64,000 nt of DNA from Holophagaceae bacterium (lineage in GTDB: Bacteria; Acidobacteriota; Holophagae; Holophagales; Holophagaceae): positions 62,001 through 126,000 of the forward strand of contig JADJVL010000001.1 of assembly GCA_016710635.1 (NCBI GenBank), in the 5' to 3' direction. A model generated the notes under the pieces. That model saw only the letters and a list, made by a program, of their open reading frames with translations, had not been told where the DNA came from and did not search any database. A program made the translations under genes and the position numbers. Shown here in pieces: positions 34,778 through 43,970 of this stretch (the first letter of the stretch is position 1; every line of letters starts with the position of its first letter).

Positions 34778-36649
34778 ATGCCCAGCACCTTCCAGACCGC
34801 CCTCGAGAACGGCCACTGCTTCCTCTTCGACGGCAGCACGCCCACGGCCCTCTACGAGAAGGGCCTCTTCATCAACCGCTCCTTCGACCACGCCAACCTG
34901 GAGAACCCGGACCTGGTGCGGGGCATCCACGCCGCCTTCCGCCAGTCCGGCGCCCAGGTCCTCACCACCAACACCTGGGCCGCCAACGGCGTGAAGCTGG
35001 CGGCCTACGGGCTCCTGGACCAGCTGGAGGCCATCAACAAGGCCGGTGCCGAACTGGCCCGGACAGCCCTTTCCGAAGTGCCCGGCTCCCCGGGCTGGGT
35101 GGCGGGCTGCCTCGGTCCCCTGGGCCTGCGCATCGAGCCCTGGGGCCCCACCAGCTTCGACGAGGCCAAGGGCTACTTCGCCGCCCAGGCGAAGGCATTG
35201 GTGGAAGGCGGTGTCGACCTCTTCGTCCTGGAATCCTTCGAGGACCTCAACGAGATCAACCAGGCCATCCGGGCCATCCGGGAAGTCAGCGATCTGCCCA
35301 TCGCCGCCATGATGACCCCCAATGACGAAGGCCAGACCCTCTTCGGCGCCGAGCCCGAGTGGTACATCCGCAAGCTTTCCGACTGGGGCGCGTCCCTCGT
35401 GGGGGTCAATGGCGGCAGCGGCCCGGCGCCACTGCTGGAACTGCTCAAGCGCTTCCGCGCCGCCACCGCGACGCCGCTGATCCTCAACCCCAGCGCCGGC
35501 CTGCCCCGCCAAGTGGACGGCCGCCTGCTCTACATGGCGAGCCCCGAATACCTGGGTGAGTTCGCCCGCCAGGCCCTGCAGCTGGGCGCAAGGGCCGTGG
35601 GCGGCTGCAGCGGAACAACACCCGCTCATACCCGTGCCATGAGGGGCGCCCTGCGCCAGGAGCGGGCCTTCTCCGACCACGGCTCCGTGGAGCCCCTGAT
35701 CCGGGAAGCCGTGGCCCCGAAGGCGCCGCTGCCGCCCGAAGCCCGCAGTCGCTGGGCCCGCAAGCTGGCCACGGGCCAGTTCGTCACCTCCGTGGAGCTG
35801 GTGCCCCCCAAAGGCATGGACAGCGCCAAGCTGCTGGAGAAGACGCGCCAGATCCAGGCCCTCGGCGCCGATGCCATCAACATCCCCGACGGCCCCAGGG
35901 CGGTGGCCCGCATGTCAGCGCTCGCCACCGCCGCCATCATCGAGCGGGAGGTGGGCATCGAGACCGTGCTGCACTACGCCTGCCGGGACCGCAACCTGCT
36001 GGGCATCCAGAGCGACCTCCTGGGGGCCGCGGGCCTCGGCCTCCGCAACATCCTGGCGGTCACCGGCGATCCGCCGAAGCTGGGGCCCTACCCCCAGGCC
36101 ACGGCGGTCTTCGACGTGGACGCCATCGGCCTCACCAACATCCTGTCGCGCCTCAATTCGGGCCTGGACCTGGGGGGCAGCAGCATCGGCGAGCCGACGC
36201 CGTTCTCCATCGGCGTGGCGGCGAATCCCGTGGCCATGGACCTGGACCGGGAGAACGCCCGCTTCCGCTGGAAGGTGGAGGCCGGCGCCGAGTGGACCAT
36301 CACCCAGCCCGTCTTCGACGCCGACTCCCTCTTCCGCTTCCTCGACTTCGCCGAAGCCTTCCACATCCCGGTCATCGCCGGCATCTGGCCCTTCAAGAGC
36401 GCCCGCAACGCCCAGTTCATGGCCCACGAAGTGCCCGGCGTCTTCGTGCCGCCGGCGCTGCTGGAGCGCATGGCGAAGTGGGCCAAGGCCGAGGATCAGG
36501 TGAAGGAGGGCCTGGACATCGCCCAGGAGCTCATCGGCAGGATCCGTGGCCGGGTGGCCGGACTGCAGCTCAGCGCGCCCTTCGGGCAGGTGGAGCTGGT
36601 GGCGCCGTTGCTGCCGGGGCGGGTGGAGAGCGCCGGGGGCGCGGCATGA
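34778..36649 (+). CDS. Methylenetetrahydrofolate reductase fused to degenerate homocysteine methyltransferase domain
   Basis: 623 aa, arranged like YitJ: N-terminal homocysteine S-methyltransferase domain (about 1-290) and C-terminal MTHFR TIM barrel (about 330-610; TSVELVPPKG, DGPRAVARM, ILAVTGDPPK, IGVAANP). The reductase part looks complete and should make methyl-THF. The methyltransferase part has lost the zinc ligands: normal NC is NG in LVGVNGGSGP and GGCCG is GGCSG; DGxMGT is DGSTPT. It therefore probably cannot methylate homocysteine. GGAG lies six bases before the ATG. First gene of the SAM-I controlled unit with ferredoxin and metH. Confidence 0.88.
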   Translation: MPSTFQTALENGHCFLFDGSTPTALYEKGLFINRSFDHANLENPDLVRGIHAAFRQSGAQVLTTNTWAANGVKLAAYGLLDQLEAINKAGAELARTALSEVPGSPGWVAGCLGPLGLRIEPWGPTSFDEAKGYFAAQAKALVEGGVDLFVLESFEDLNEINQAIRAIREVSDLPIAAMMTPNDEGQTLFGAEPEWYIRKLSDWGASLVGVNGGSGPAPLLELLKRFRAATATPLILNPSAGLPRQVDGRLLYMASPEYLGEFARQALQLGARAVGGCSGTTPAHTRAMRGALRQERAFSDHGSVEPLIREAVAPKAPLPPEARSRWARKLATGQFVTSVELVPPKGMDSAKLLEKTRQIQALGADAINIPDGPRAVARMSALATAAIIEREVGIETVLHYACRDRNLLGIQSDLLGAAGLGLRNILAVTGDPPKLGPYPQATAVFDVDAIGLTNILSRLNSGLDLGGSSIGEPTPFSIGVAANPVAMDLDRENARFRWKVEAGAEWTITQPVFDADSLFRFLDFAEAFHIPVIAGIWPFKSARNAQFMAHEVPGVFVPPALLERMAKWAKAEDQVKEGLDIAQELIGRIRGRVAGLQLSAPFGQVELVAPLLPGRVESAGGAA

Positions 36650-36731
36650 CGGCGGTCCCTTCCCTGACCTTGTCCGGATCGAAGGTCTCAGGCTGGGTGT
36701 GCCGAGATGGCAAGGTGTTGACCTTTCAAAG

Positions 36732-36782
36732 GGACCGCGGTTCACCCTCGGGACGCCCTTTCCCGAGGGCGAACCACGGTCC
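36732..36782. repeat. 22-bp inverted repeat (hairpin)
   Basis: Left arm 36732-36753 and right arm 36761-36782 are complementary at 20 of 22 positions with a 7-base loop. The two mismatches are C-A on plus-strand RNA but G-U wobbles on minus-strand RNA, so the structure is more stable in that orientation. Could be a transcriptional attenuator or a repeat remnant; no second copy noticed. Confidence 0.55.
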
Positions 36783-36894
36783 AAAGCCCTCCATGGATGG
36801 GACTCGATGCTGGATCCTGGGCCGTTCCGCCCCGGTGCACGAGACGATCCGAATTTGCCATTCCCTGACCTGCCGCGCTTCGCTTGGCTGCACC

Positions 36895-36934
36895 CGAGTT
36901 CAGCGAGGCCATAAGGCCGGCCTCACTGAACTCG
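36895..36934 (+). terminator. Hairpin followed by short T-run
   Basis: CGAGTTCAGCGAGGCC (36895-36910) pairs with GGCCTCACTGAACTCG (36919-36934) with one mismatch and is followed by AGTGCCTTTTCC. This is the most intrinsic-terminator-like element in the window, yet it sits inside the presumed metF-metH unit, so metH may have a second promoter or readthrough is regulated. Confidence 0.55.
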
Positions 36935-37049
36935 AGTGCCTTTTCCAAAAGATTCCATCCATGTGGAAGCTTTCACACTGGTCGTCCGGCCCCTTCGCCT
37001 TGGGATCCGTCTCCGTCCGGACAGCCTCCCTGCCCATCCGGAACCTCCC

Positions 37050-37343
37050 ATGACCGCCCGCTGCACCGTCCATTTCCTGCTGGAAGACATGCTGGTCGAA
37101 GCGCCGGCGGGCACGCCCCTCGAAGCCATCGCCGAGGCTTCCGGCGCGGACATCACCTTCGGCTGCAAGACGGGCTCTTGCGGCACCTGCCGCGTCCGGG
37201 TGGCCTCCGGGCTGGAACACTGCAGCGCCCCCGAAGCCGAGGAGCGGGACTTCCTCGCCGGCCTCGAGGCCGCTCCCGACCAGCGCCTGGCCTGCCAGGT
37301 CCGCATCCACGGCGATGTCGCCATCGAATACCTGGGACTCTGA
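37050..37343 (+). CDS. [2Fe-2S] plant-type ferredoxin
   Basis: 97 aa. Start at ATG 37050; an upstream in-frame extension has no ferredoxin character. The four cluster Cys are in FGCKTGSCGTC and LACQVRI, the classical C-x4-C-x2-C plus distant C pattern. It abuts metH directly (stop then ATG with no gap), so it most likely supplies electrons for reductive reactivation of the cobalamin of methionine synthase; this is inferred from position. Confidence 0.88.
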   Translation: MTARCTVHFLLEDMLVEAPAGTPLEAIAEASGADITFGCKTGSCGTCRVRVASGLEHCSAPEAEERDFLAGLEAAPDQRLACQVRIHGDVAIEYLGL

Positions 37344-39308
37344 ATGACCACGATCGCATCCCTCCTTTCGGAACGCGTGCTGCTACTGGACGGCGGCATG
37401 GGCACCCAGATCTTCGCCAACAATCCCACCGTGGAGGACTACGGCGGCGCGGCCTTCGAGGGCTGCGTGGAGCTGCTGAACGAGCGGCGGCCGGAATGGA
37501 TCAAGAAGATCCACGCCAACTATTTCGACGCCGGCGCCGACGCGGTGGAGACCAACACCTTCGGCTGCAACCCGCTGGTGCTGTCGGAATTCGGCCTGGC
37601 GGACCGGGCCTTCGACCTGAATGTCCAGGCGGTGCGGCTGGCAAAGGAAGTCGCCGCCGAGTACGACCGCGCGCGCTTCGTGGTGGGCTCCGTGGGCCCC
37701 GGCACCAAGCTCATCAGCCTGGGCCACGTGGACTATCGGACCTTGTTCAATTCCTACCGCGTGCAGATGGAGGGCCTCCTGGCCGGCGGCGCCGACGCCA
37801 TCCTCATCGAGACCTGCCAGGACCTGGGCCAGATCAAGCTCGCCGTGCGGGCCGCCAAGGAGGCCATGGCCGCGGCGGGGCGGCGCGTGCCTCTCTGGGT
37901 CCAGGCCACGGTGGAGACCACGGGCACCCTGCTGGTGGGCTCCCCCATCGAATCGGTGATCACCGCCATTGGCCAGCTGGGTGTGGACGTCCTGGGGCTG
38001 AACTGCGCCACGGGGCCCGACGAGATGCACGCCTCCCTCCAGACCCTGGCGGAATGCTCCCCGGTGGCCCTGAGCTGCCTGCCCAACGCGGGCCTGCCGC
38101 GCAATGAAGGCGGAAAGGTGGTCTATCCTCTCGGCCCTGCCCTCTTCGCCGACAAGGTGCGCCACGCGGCGGCGGAATTCGGCCTGGGCATCGTGGGCGG
38201 CTGCTGCGGCACCACGCCGGAACACATCCGGGAGCTGGCGGCGCGGATCGGGACGCTGGAAGGCCCGCGCCGGCACGCGAAGCCCGAACGCTCCGTCGCC
38301 AGCCTCTACGCCTCCGTGCCCCTGGCCCAGGAGCCAAGGCCCCTCATCGTGGGCGAGCGGACCAACGCGAACGGTTCGAAACTCTTCCGGGACCTGCTGG
38401 CCAGGGAGGACTACGACGGCCTCGTGGGCATCGCAAGGGAGCAGCAGCGGGAGGGCGCCCACGTGCTGGACGTCTGCGTGGCCTACGTGGGCCGGGACGA
38501 AGTGCGGGACGCCGAGGAGATGCTGAAGCGCACCGTCACCAGCATCACCCTGCCCCTGATGATCGATTCCACGGAAGTGCCGGTCATCGAGAAGGCCCTG
38601 CAGGTGGCCCCGGGCAAGTGCATCGTCAACTCCATCAACTTCGAGGATGGCGAGGCCAAGACCCGGCAGATCCTGGACCTCTGCCGCACCTACGGCGCCG
38701 CGGTGGTGGCCCTCACCATCGACGAGGAGGGCATGGCCAAGTCCACGGAGCGCAAGGTGGAGATCGCCAAGCGCCTCCACGCCCTGGTGGTGGGCGAGTA
38801 CGGCTTCGACCCCGCGGACCTCATCATCGACCCACTCACCTTCACCCTGGGCAGCGGGGACGAGGAGTTCCGCGCCAGCGCCGTGGCGACCCTCGACGCC
38901 ATTCGCGCCATCAAGGCCGAGCTGCCCGGCGTGAACACCATCCTGGGGGTGAGCAACGTGAGCTTCGGCCTTTCCCCGGCGGCGCGGCACGTGCTGAACG
39001 CGCTGATGCTCTATCACGCCGTCCAGGCGGGTCTGGACCTGGCCATCTTCAACGCCTCGAAGGTCATTCCCGTAGCGAAGATCGGGCCCGAGGAGCGGCG
39101 CATCACCGAGGACCTGATCTTCGACCGCAGGACGGAGGGCTATGACCCGCTGAAGGCCGTCCTCGCCCTCTTCACGGCAAGGGGCGAAGTGAAGAAGGAA
39201 GTGGTCACCGCCAACCTCACCATCGAGGAACGCCTCCACATCGACATCCTGGACGGCGAGAAGCAGCGCATCGTCGTGGACGTGGACGAGGCCCTGAAGG
39301 ACCTGTGA
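37344..39308 (+). CDS. metH: Methionine synthase MetH, N-terminal part (homocysteine and folate modules)
   Basis: 654 aa. Residues about 10-300 are the homocysteine domain with intact DGGMGT, ETNTFG and the three zinc ligands (LGLNCATGP and GGCCGTTPEH). Residues about 330-590 are the pterin domain (GERTNANGSKLF, HVLDVCVAYVGRDE, NSINFEDGE, GVSNVSFGL). The frame stops in the cap helix: DEALKDL then TGA. Deleting one T there restores DPLKLINETLLGAMKVVGERF, joining the next piece. It is therefore probably one cobalamin-dependent methionine synthase interrupted by a +1 base, not a natural split. Confidence 0.9.
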   Translation: MTTIASLLSERVLLLDGGMGTQIFANNPTVEDYGGAAFEGCVELLNERRPEWIKKIHANYFDAGADAVETNTFGCNPLVLSEFGLADRAFDLNVQAVRLAKEVAAEYDRARFVVGSVGPGTKLISLGHVDYRTLFNSYRVQMEGLLAGGADAILIETCQDLGQIKLAVRAAKEAMAAAGRRVPLWVQATVETTGTLLVGSPIESVITAIGQLGVDVLGLNCATGPDEMHASLQTLAECSPVALSCLPNAGLPRNEGGKVVYPLGPALFADKVRHAAAEFGLGIVGGCCGTTPEHIRELAARIGTLEGPRRHAKPERSVASLYASVPLAQEPRPLIVGERTNANGSKLFRDLLAREDYDGLVGIAREQQREGAHVLDVCVAYVGRDEVRDAEEMLKRTVTSITLPLMIDSTEVPVIEKALQVAPGKCIVNSINFEDGEAKTRQILDLCRTYGAAVVALTIDEEGMAKSTERKVEIAKRLHALVVGEYGFDPADLIIDPLTFTLGSGDEEFRASAVATLDAIRAIKAELPGVNTILGVSNVSFGLSPAARHVLNALMLYHAVQAGLDLAIFNASKVIPVAKIGPEERRITEDLIFDRRTEGYDPLKAVLALFTARGEVKKEVVTANLTIEERLHIDILDGEKQRIVVDVDEALKDL

Positions 39309-39345
39309 TCCCCTCAAGCTCATCAACGAGACCCTGCTGGGGGCC

Positions 39346-40795
39346 ATGAAGGTCGTCGGCGAACGCTTCGGCGCCGGGGAGATGCAGCTCCCCTTCGTGC
39401 TTGAGAGCGCCGAGGCCATGAAGGCCGCCATCGCCCGCATCGAGCCCCACCTGCCCAAGGACGCCGCCACGACGAAAGGGCGCATCCTCATCGCCACGGT
39501 GAAGGGCGACGTCCACGACATCGGCAAGAACCTGGTGGACATCATCCTCAGCAACAACGGCTTCGAAGTGAAGAACCTGGGCATCAAGCAGCCCATCGAG
39601 AAGATCCTGGATGAGCTGGCAGCCTGGCCCGCGGACGCCATCGGGCTGTCGGGCCTGCTGGTGAAGAGCACGGTGATCATGCGGGAGAACCTCCAGCTCA
39701 TGGCCGAGCGGGGCCTCAAGATCCCCGTCATCCTCGGCGGCGCCGCCCTCACCCGGGACTACGTGGAGGGCGACTGCCGGGCCATCTACGGCGGCCCGGT
39801 CTACTACGCCGAGGACGCCTTCGAAGGCCTGCGTCACATGAAGACCCTCGGCGAAGGCGGGGCGCCCGTTCCTGCGCCGAGCTGCCCCGAGCCAGCGACT
39901 GCCGAGGCCAGCGCGCCCTCGGGCATCACCATCGTCAAGCGGGGCACCAGCGCAGTAGCCCTCACGGACGCTGGCCAGAGCGCCTGGGTGCGCCGCAGCC
40001 CCGAGCTCCCCACGCCACCGTTCTGGGGCGTGCGGGAATTCCGGCCCTCCATCGCGGAGCTGTTCGAGTACCTCGACACCTTCGTGGTCATCCGCAACCG
40101 CTGGGGCTTCACCCAGGGCACCCAGAGCGACGAGGCCTTCGGGTCCGTGCTGCGGGACAAGGCCGAGCCCCAGCTCGCCGCGTGGAAGGCCCGCCTGCTC
40201 GCGGAACCCATCCTCCAGCCCCGTTCCCTCTACGGCTACTTCCCCGCCTGCGCCGATGGCGACGGGTTGAAGATCTACGCCTTCGAGGGCCGGGAGGAGA
40301 TCCGGCGCATCCCCTTCCCGCGCCAGGCCTCGGGACGGCGGCTGTGCATCGCCGACTTCTTCGAGCCCGAATCCGCCGGGCGCCTGGACGTGCTGCCCCT
40401 GCAGGTGGTGACCCTGGGCCACGAGGCCGCGGACTTCGCCACCCGCCTCTACGCCGAGCACCGCTTCGCCGACTACTTCGCCTTCCATGGCCTCGCCACG
40501 GAACTGACGGAGGCCTTCGCCGAGCTGCTCCACGCCCGCATCCGGCGGGAGCTGGGCATCCACGGCCGGGATGCCGCCAACCTGCGCCAGCTCTTCAGCC
40601 AGGGCTACCAGGGTTCCCGCTACAGCTTCGGCTATCCCGCCTGCCCGGACCTGGAAGGCAACGCACCCATCCTGGAGCTGCTGGGGCGGTCCGAGCATCG
40701 GCGTAGAGCTGACGGAAAGCTTCCAGATGACCCCGGAGTACACCACCAGCGCATTGGTGGCCTGGCATCCACAAGCCCGATATTTCGCGGTGTGA
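39346..40795 (+). CDS. metH: Methionine synthase MetH, C-terminal part (B12 and activation modules)
   Basis: Continuation of MetH. B12-binding Rossmann domain with DVHDIGKNLVD (the His that ligates cobalt), and LSGLLVKST. A SAM-dependent activation domain follows (about residues 220-480 of this piece; FEYLDTFVVIRNRWGF). Near 40681-40700 a second frameshift occurs: after ILELLG the family ending IGVELTESFQMTPEY, then ALVAWHPQARYFAV, is in another frame and stops at 40795; the uncorrected frame runs to 40809 and overlaps LysR. The ATG at 39346 is an internal Met, not a credible start. Confidence 0.85.
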
Positions 40796-40799
40796 CGCC

Positions 40800-41708
40800 A
40801 TGGAGATGAGCCAGCTGGAAGTCTTTGTAACCGTCGCAAGGGAGGGTTCCGTCTCCCGGGCCGGCGCCCGCCTCCACAAGACCCAGCCGGCGGTGAGCAT
40901 GGCCCTCAAGCGCCTGGAGGAATCCCTCGGCGAGCCGCTCCTGGTGCGCTCCGGACGCGGCCTGGCGCTCACCCACGCCGGCCGCAGCCTCCTGGACTAC
41001 GCCGAAAGCATGCTGAAGCTCCGGGCCGAGGCCTTCGAAACGCTGAAGGGCCTGCGGGGCCTGGGCCAGGGCACGCTGACGCTCGTGGGTCCCGACAGTG
41101 TGGTGGACTGCCTGCTGCCGGACCTGCTGCGGGCCTACCACCAGGCCCACCCGAAAATCGCCATCCAGCTCCATCGCGGTTTTTCCGAGCGCATTCCCGG
41201 CGAGGTGCTGCGCCATGAGTACGACTTCGGCTTCATCGCCGCCGAACCGGTGCTGGCGGGCCTCCAGTCCCTGGACCTGCGGAAGGACGCCCTCGTCGCC
41301 GTGGTTGCGAAGGACCATCCACTCACGAAGCTCCCCCCCAAGGACATCAAGGCCGTGGCGGGCTTTCCCCTGGCCCTCCACAGCCCCCGCACGCCCTCCC
41401 GGGTGAAGCTGGAAGCCCACTTCCGCCACGCGGGGGTTGAGCCGCGGGTGGCCTTCGACCTGCCGGTCTTCGAGGCCTTGAAGGCCTACGCCGCCGAAGG
41501 CCTGGCGGTGGCCTTCCTGCCGGAACTCACCGTGGCCCGGGAAGTCGCGGAGGGAACCCTGAAACGGGTTCCGGTGCCAGGCCTGAAGATCGGACGCACC
41601 ATCCGGCTGGTGTACCGGGGCGACGTGCTGCTGAGCCGGGCCGCCCAGGCCTTCCTGGAGGTGGTCCGGGCGAATCTGCCGTTGAAGGGCGGAAAAGCGC
41701 CATCGTGA
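40800..41708 (+). CDS. LysR family transcriptional regulator
   Basis: 302 aa: winged helix at about 1-62 (LEVFVTVAREGSVSRAGARL, then TQPAVSMALKRLEESLGEPL) and a periplasmic-binding-like effector domain (about 90-295). It begins 4 bases after the corrected metH stop, so it is probably cotranscribed with it. Relationship to MetR or CysB/CysL is possible from context but cannot be settled from the sequence alone. Confidence 0.9.
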   Translation: MEMSQLEVFVTVAREGSVSRAGARLHKTQPAVSMALKRLEESLGEPLLVRSGRGLALTHAGRSLLDYAESMLKLRAEAFETLKGLRGLGQGTLTLVGPDSVVDCLLPDLLRAYHQAHPKIAIQLHRGFSERIPGEVLRHEYDFGFIAAEPVLAGLQSLDLRKDALVAVVAKDHPLTKLPPKDIKAVAGFPLALHSPRTPSRVKLEAHFRHAGVEPRVAFDLPVFEALKAYAAEGLAVAFLPELTVAREVAEGTLKRVPVPGLKIGRTIRLVYRGDVLLSRAAQAFLEVVRANLPLKGGKAPS

Positions 41709-41798
41709 CCGTCATTCCCCCGGCGGCCCGCTAGGCTTCCACCCATCCCGCGCCGATCCGGCCTTGGAGGGAACGCCCCTTGGGCCCTGCATTCCACG

Positions 41799-42707
41799 AT
41801 GTCCGCTGAGCCCAACCTGGCCCCTTCGCGATGGCTTCCGGCGAGGCTTGCCACGGCGCTGCTTCTCGTCCTGCTGACCGCCTGCGAGCGCAAGCACCCG
41901 AAGCAGCCCCCGACAGTCCCCAGGCCCGCAATCCCTGGGGCGCCCGCCCGCAAGCCCGGGCCCACGACTCCGAGCTACTTCCGTGTGGAGCTCAAATCGC
42001 CGAAGGATCTGCTGGACCTGCAGGAAAACATGGGGCCCGAGCGGATGGAGGAAGTCCTGAAGCTCAACCGGGTGGATCTCGCCCACGCCCGCAAAGGCAG
42101 CACCCTGCTGGTGCCCGCCGCCGGCGTGGCGTGGCTGGACCTCTCGCCCTTCCCGGCGACCTGGGCGGAGACGGCGGACCAGCCGAAGTTCCTGGTCGTC
42201 TCCCTCCGCCTCCAGGCCTGGGCGGCCTATGAGCAGGGCCATCTCCTGCGCTGGGGTCCGGCTTCCACCGGCAAGAAGAAGAGCCCGACCCCCATCGGCC
42301 TCTACCACACCAACTGGTGCCAGAAGGCGCGTACCAGCACCTTCAACGACGAGTGGGAATTGAAGTGGTACGTGAATCTCCACAACAGCGCCGGCATCTC
42401 CTTCCACCAGTACGAGCTCCCCGGCTACCCCGACAGCCACGCCTGCGTGCGCCTGGCCCCGGACGATGCCGAGTGGCTCTACCGCTGGTGCGCGTCCTGG
42501 AAGCTCAGCCAGGACGAACGGACCATCCTCAGCGAAGGCACGCCCGTGGTGGTGTTCGGCGAGTACGGCTGGGGCAAGACAAAGCCGTGGCGGGAGGCGG
42601 ACGTGGCGCCTGAAGCTGCACGGCTGCGGGGGGAGGAGTTGGACGAAGCGCTGCGGATCCTTCAGGAGGAGGTGTCCCCGGAGGTCGAGGTGGAGCCTGA
42701 GGACTGA
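41799..42707 (+). CDS. L,D-transpeptidase lipoprotein (YkuD domain)
   Basis: 302 aa. A lipobox LLTAC after a hydrophobic leader predicts an outer- or inner-membrane lipoprotein. A LysM-like piece may lie at about 55-105 (LNRVDLAHARKGSTLLVPAAG). The YkuD core at about 135-255 has the active-site stretch SFHQYELPGYPDSHACVRL, where the usual SHGCVR is SHACVR; His and Cys are kept. It would cross-link peptidoglycan or anchor lipoproteins. Single gene. Confidence 0.88.
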   Translation: MSAEPNLAPSRWLPARLATALLLVLLTACERKHPKQPPTVPRPAIPGAPARKPGPTTPSYFRVELKSPKDLLDLQENMGPERMEEVLKLNRVDLAHARKGSTLLVPAAGVAWLDLSPFPATWAETADQPKFLVVSLRLQAWAAYEQGHLLRWGPASTGKKKSPTPIGLYHTNWCQKARTSTFNDEWELKWYVNLHNSAGISFHQYELPGYPDSHACVRLAPDDAEWLYRWCASWKLSQDERTILSEGTPVVVFGEYGWGKTKPWREADVAPEAARLRGEELDEALRILQEEVSPEVEVEPED

Positions 42708-42742
42708 ACCTCACCCGGCGAGGAGGACGGAGCAGCCCGGGG

Positions 42743-43474
42743 TCACGCCGAGGCAGGTGCGCCTCCAGGCGGAGCGGAAGGCTCGGCCGGAATCGCCTTC
42801 GCGCCCCTGATCACCAGCCACAGCATGAAGGCGATCTCCCCCAGCATGGCGGGGAACGCATATTTGAAATAGGCAGCCCGGTGCGGCAGCGCCAGCAGAT
42901 CGATCAGGAACAGCCCCACGTAGACCATTCCGCACACCCCCAGCCACACGCCCAGGAAGCGCGGCAGGAAGCGGGACCGGTACACCAGGAAGGCCAGGGG
43001 AAAGAGCCAAAGCCCCCAGAACAGCTCCAGCACCCAGGCCCCGTGGGCTTCCACCTTCAGGAGGAGCAGCGCCACGTCCTGTCGTTGCATCATTGCGAAG
43101 GACTTCAGCAGCTCGCCCTTCAGGAGCACGAGCGCCGTGATCTTCAGGGTTTCCAGGATGAGGATCACGGGGATCTGGATGAGCACCAGCGCCACGAGCA
43201 GCCTTGCCTGGCGCTCGTTGACGGCCTTGAACAGCCGGTAGAAGACCAGCACCATCACCACCCACAGCACACCGCTCAGGATCCCGTTGATGATGCTGGT
43301 CCTGAACACGAACTCGTGGGCCAGGAGGTTCTGCGCGATGACGTCCGGCTCCCCCCGCATCGGAATCTGTGACGGCAGGTAGAGCAGGCTGTAGAACCCC
43401 GTGACGATCCAGACGAGGTAGAGGATCCCGGCGTACCTCGCGGTCCGGGTGAGGGCATTCGGATTCGGATCCAT
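42743..43474 (-). CDS. DUF4386 family membrane protein
   Basis: 243 aa with six or so hydrophobic segments and no charged periplasmic domain. TARYAGILYLVWIVTGFYSL, and FLPRFLGVWLGVCGMVYVG near the end, match the DUF4386 pattern. GGGGAG precedes the ATG. Function unknown; it and the next two genes are on the same strand with short gaps. Confidence 0.7.
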   Translation of the reverse strand: MDPNPNALTRTARYAGILYLVWIVTGFYSLLYLPSQIPMRGEPDVIAQNLLAHEFVFRTSIINGILSGVLWVVMVLVFYRLFKAVNERQARLLVALVLIQIPVILILETLKITALVLLKGELLKSFAMMQRQDVALLLLKVEAHGAWVLELFWGLWLFPLAFLVYRSRFLPRFLGVWLGVCGMVYVGLFLIDLLALPHRAAYFKYAFPAMLGEIAFMLWLVIRGAKAIPAEPSAPPGGAPASA

Positions 43475-43526
43475 GGAAGCGGCTCCCCGTTACGGTTGTT
43501 GGCTGAGGTTTTTTGGTGGCCGCGGG

Positions 43527-43970
43527 CTACGCATCGTTCCGAGGCCCGCCCGCCGTCCAGCGATCTCCTGGTTTGCGGAAGTAGTGGGCGAAGACATACG
43601 GCCAGGGGATCACCAGGGGCACGATGACCCCCATGAGCGTCGCCCGGGTCGCCTCCGCCGTGGCCGCGTCCATCTGATGGTCCCGCCACGGCGGCGAGGC
43701 GAAGCAGAGCAGCCAGATCGCCTTCCAGAGCATTTCGAAGAGCAGCAGCGGCAGCATCTGGAGCGGATACCGGATGCCCAGGGCGGCCGAAAGGGACAGC
43801 GCCGCCAGCATGCTGGAGCCCACGCCATGCCACAGGGTCCACGGGGTGGTGCGCTGGAGGATGGCGGGCCACTGGAGGACGCCCTGGCCGATGAACATCA
43901 GCGCGTAGAGCGCCCGCAACAGGTAGAGACGGAAGGTGGAGACTTCAGGCATCGCAGAGCCCGCCCTCAC
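43527..43970 (-). CDS. Small four-helix membrane protein, unknown
   Basis: 147 aa from a GTG at 43970 that overlaps the upstream stop (GTGA); an ATG at 43952 is an alternative start. Four hydrophobic segments (LYLLRALYALMFIGQG; SSMLAALSLSAALG; LLLFEMLWKAIWLLCF; MGVIVPLVIPWPYVFAHYF). I do not recognise the family. Translational coupling to the DinB-like gene suggests a common process. Confidence 0.65.
   Translation of the reverse strand: MRAGSAMPEVSTFRLYLLRALYALMFIGQGVLQWPAILQRTTPWTLWHGVGSSMLAALSLSAALGIRYPLQMLPLLLFEMLWKAIWLLCFASPPWRDHQMDAATAEATRATLMGVIVPLVIPWPYVFAHYFRKPGDRWTAGGPRNDA

Larger units (their letters stand above)
36650..37049. other. Intergenic spacer with two hairpins between MTHFR fusion and ferredoxin
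   Basis: About 400 bases with no convincing gene. Frames across it lack family features and a good ribosome binding site. It contains two strong inverted repeats (36732-36782 and 36895-36934, listed separately), and no other structure that I can name. Confidence 0.5.

Noticed and set aside
36895..36934. tRNA-like stem-loop
   Set aside because: Only a single long hairpin; no acceptor, anticodon or T-loop arrangement.
36646..37053. Possible gene starting ATGACGGCGGTC right after the MTHFR fusion
   Set aside because: Translation runs through two strong hairpins, has no recognisable motif and overlaps the ferredoxin start; better read as spacer.
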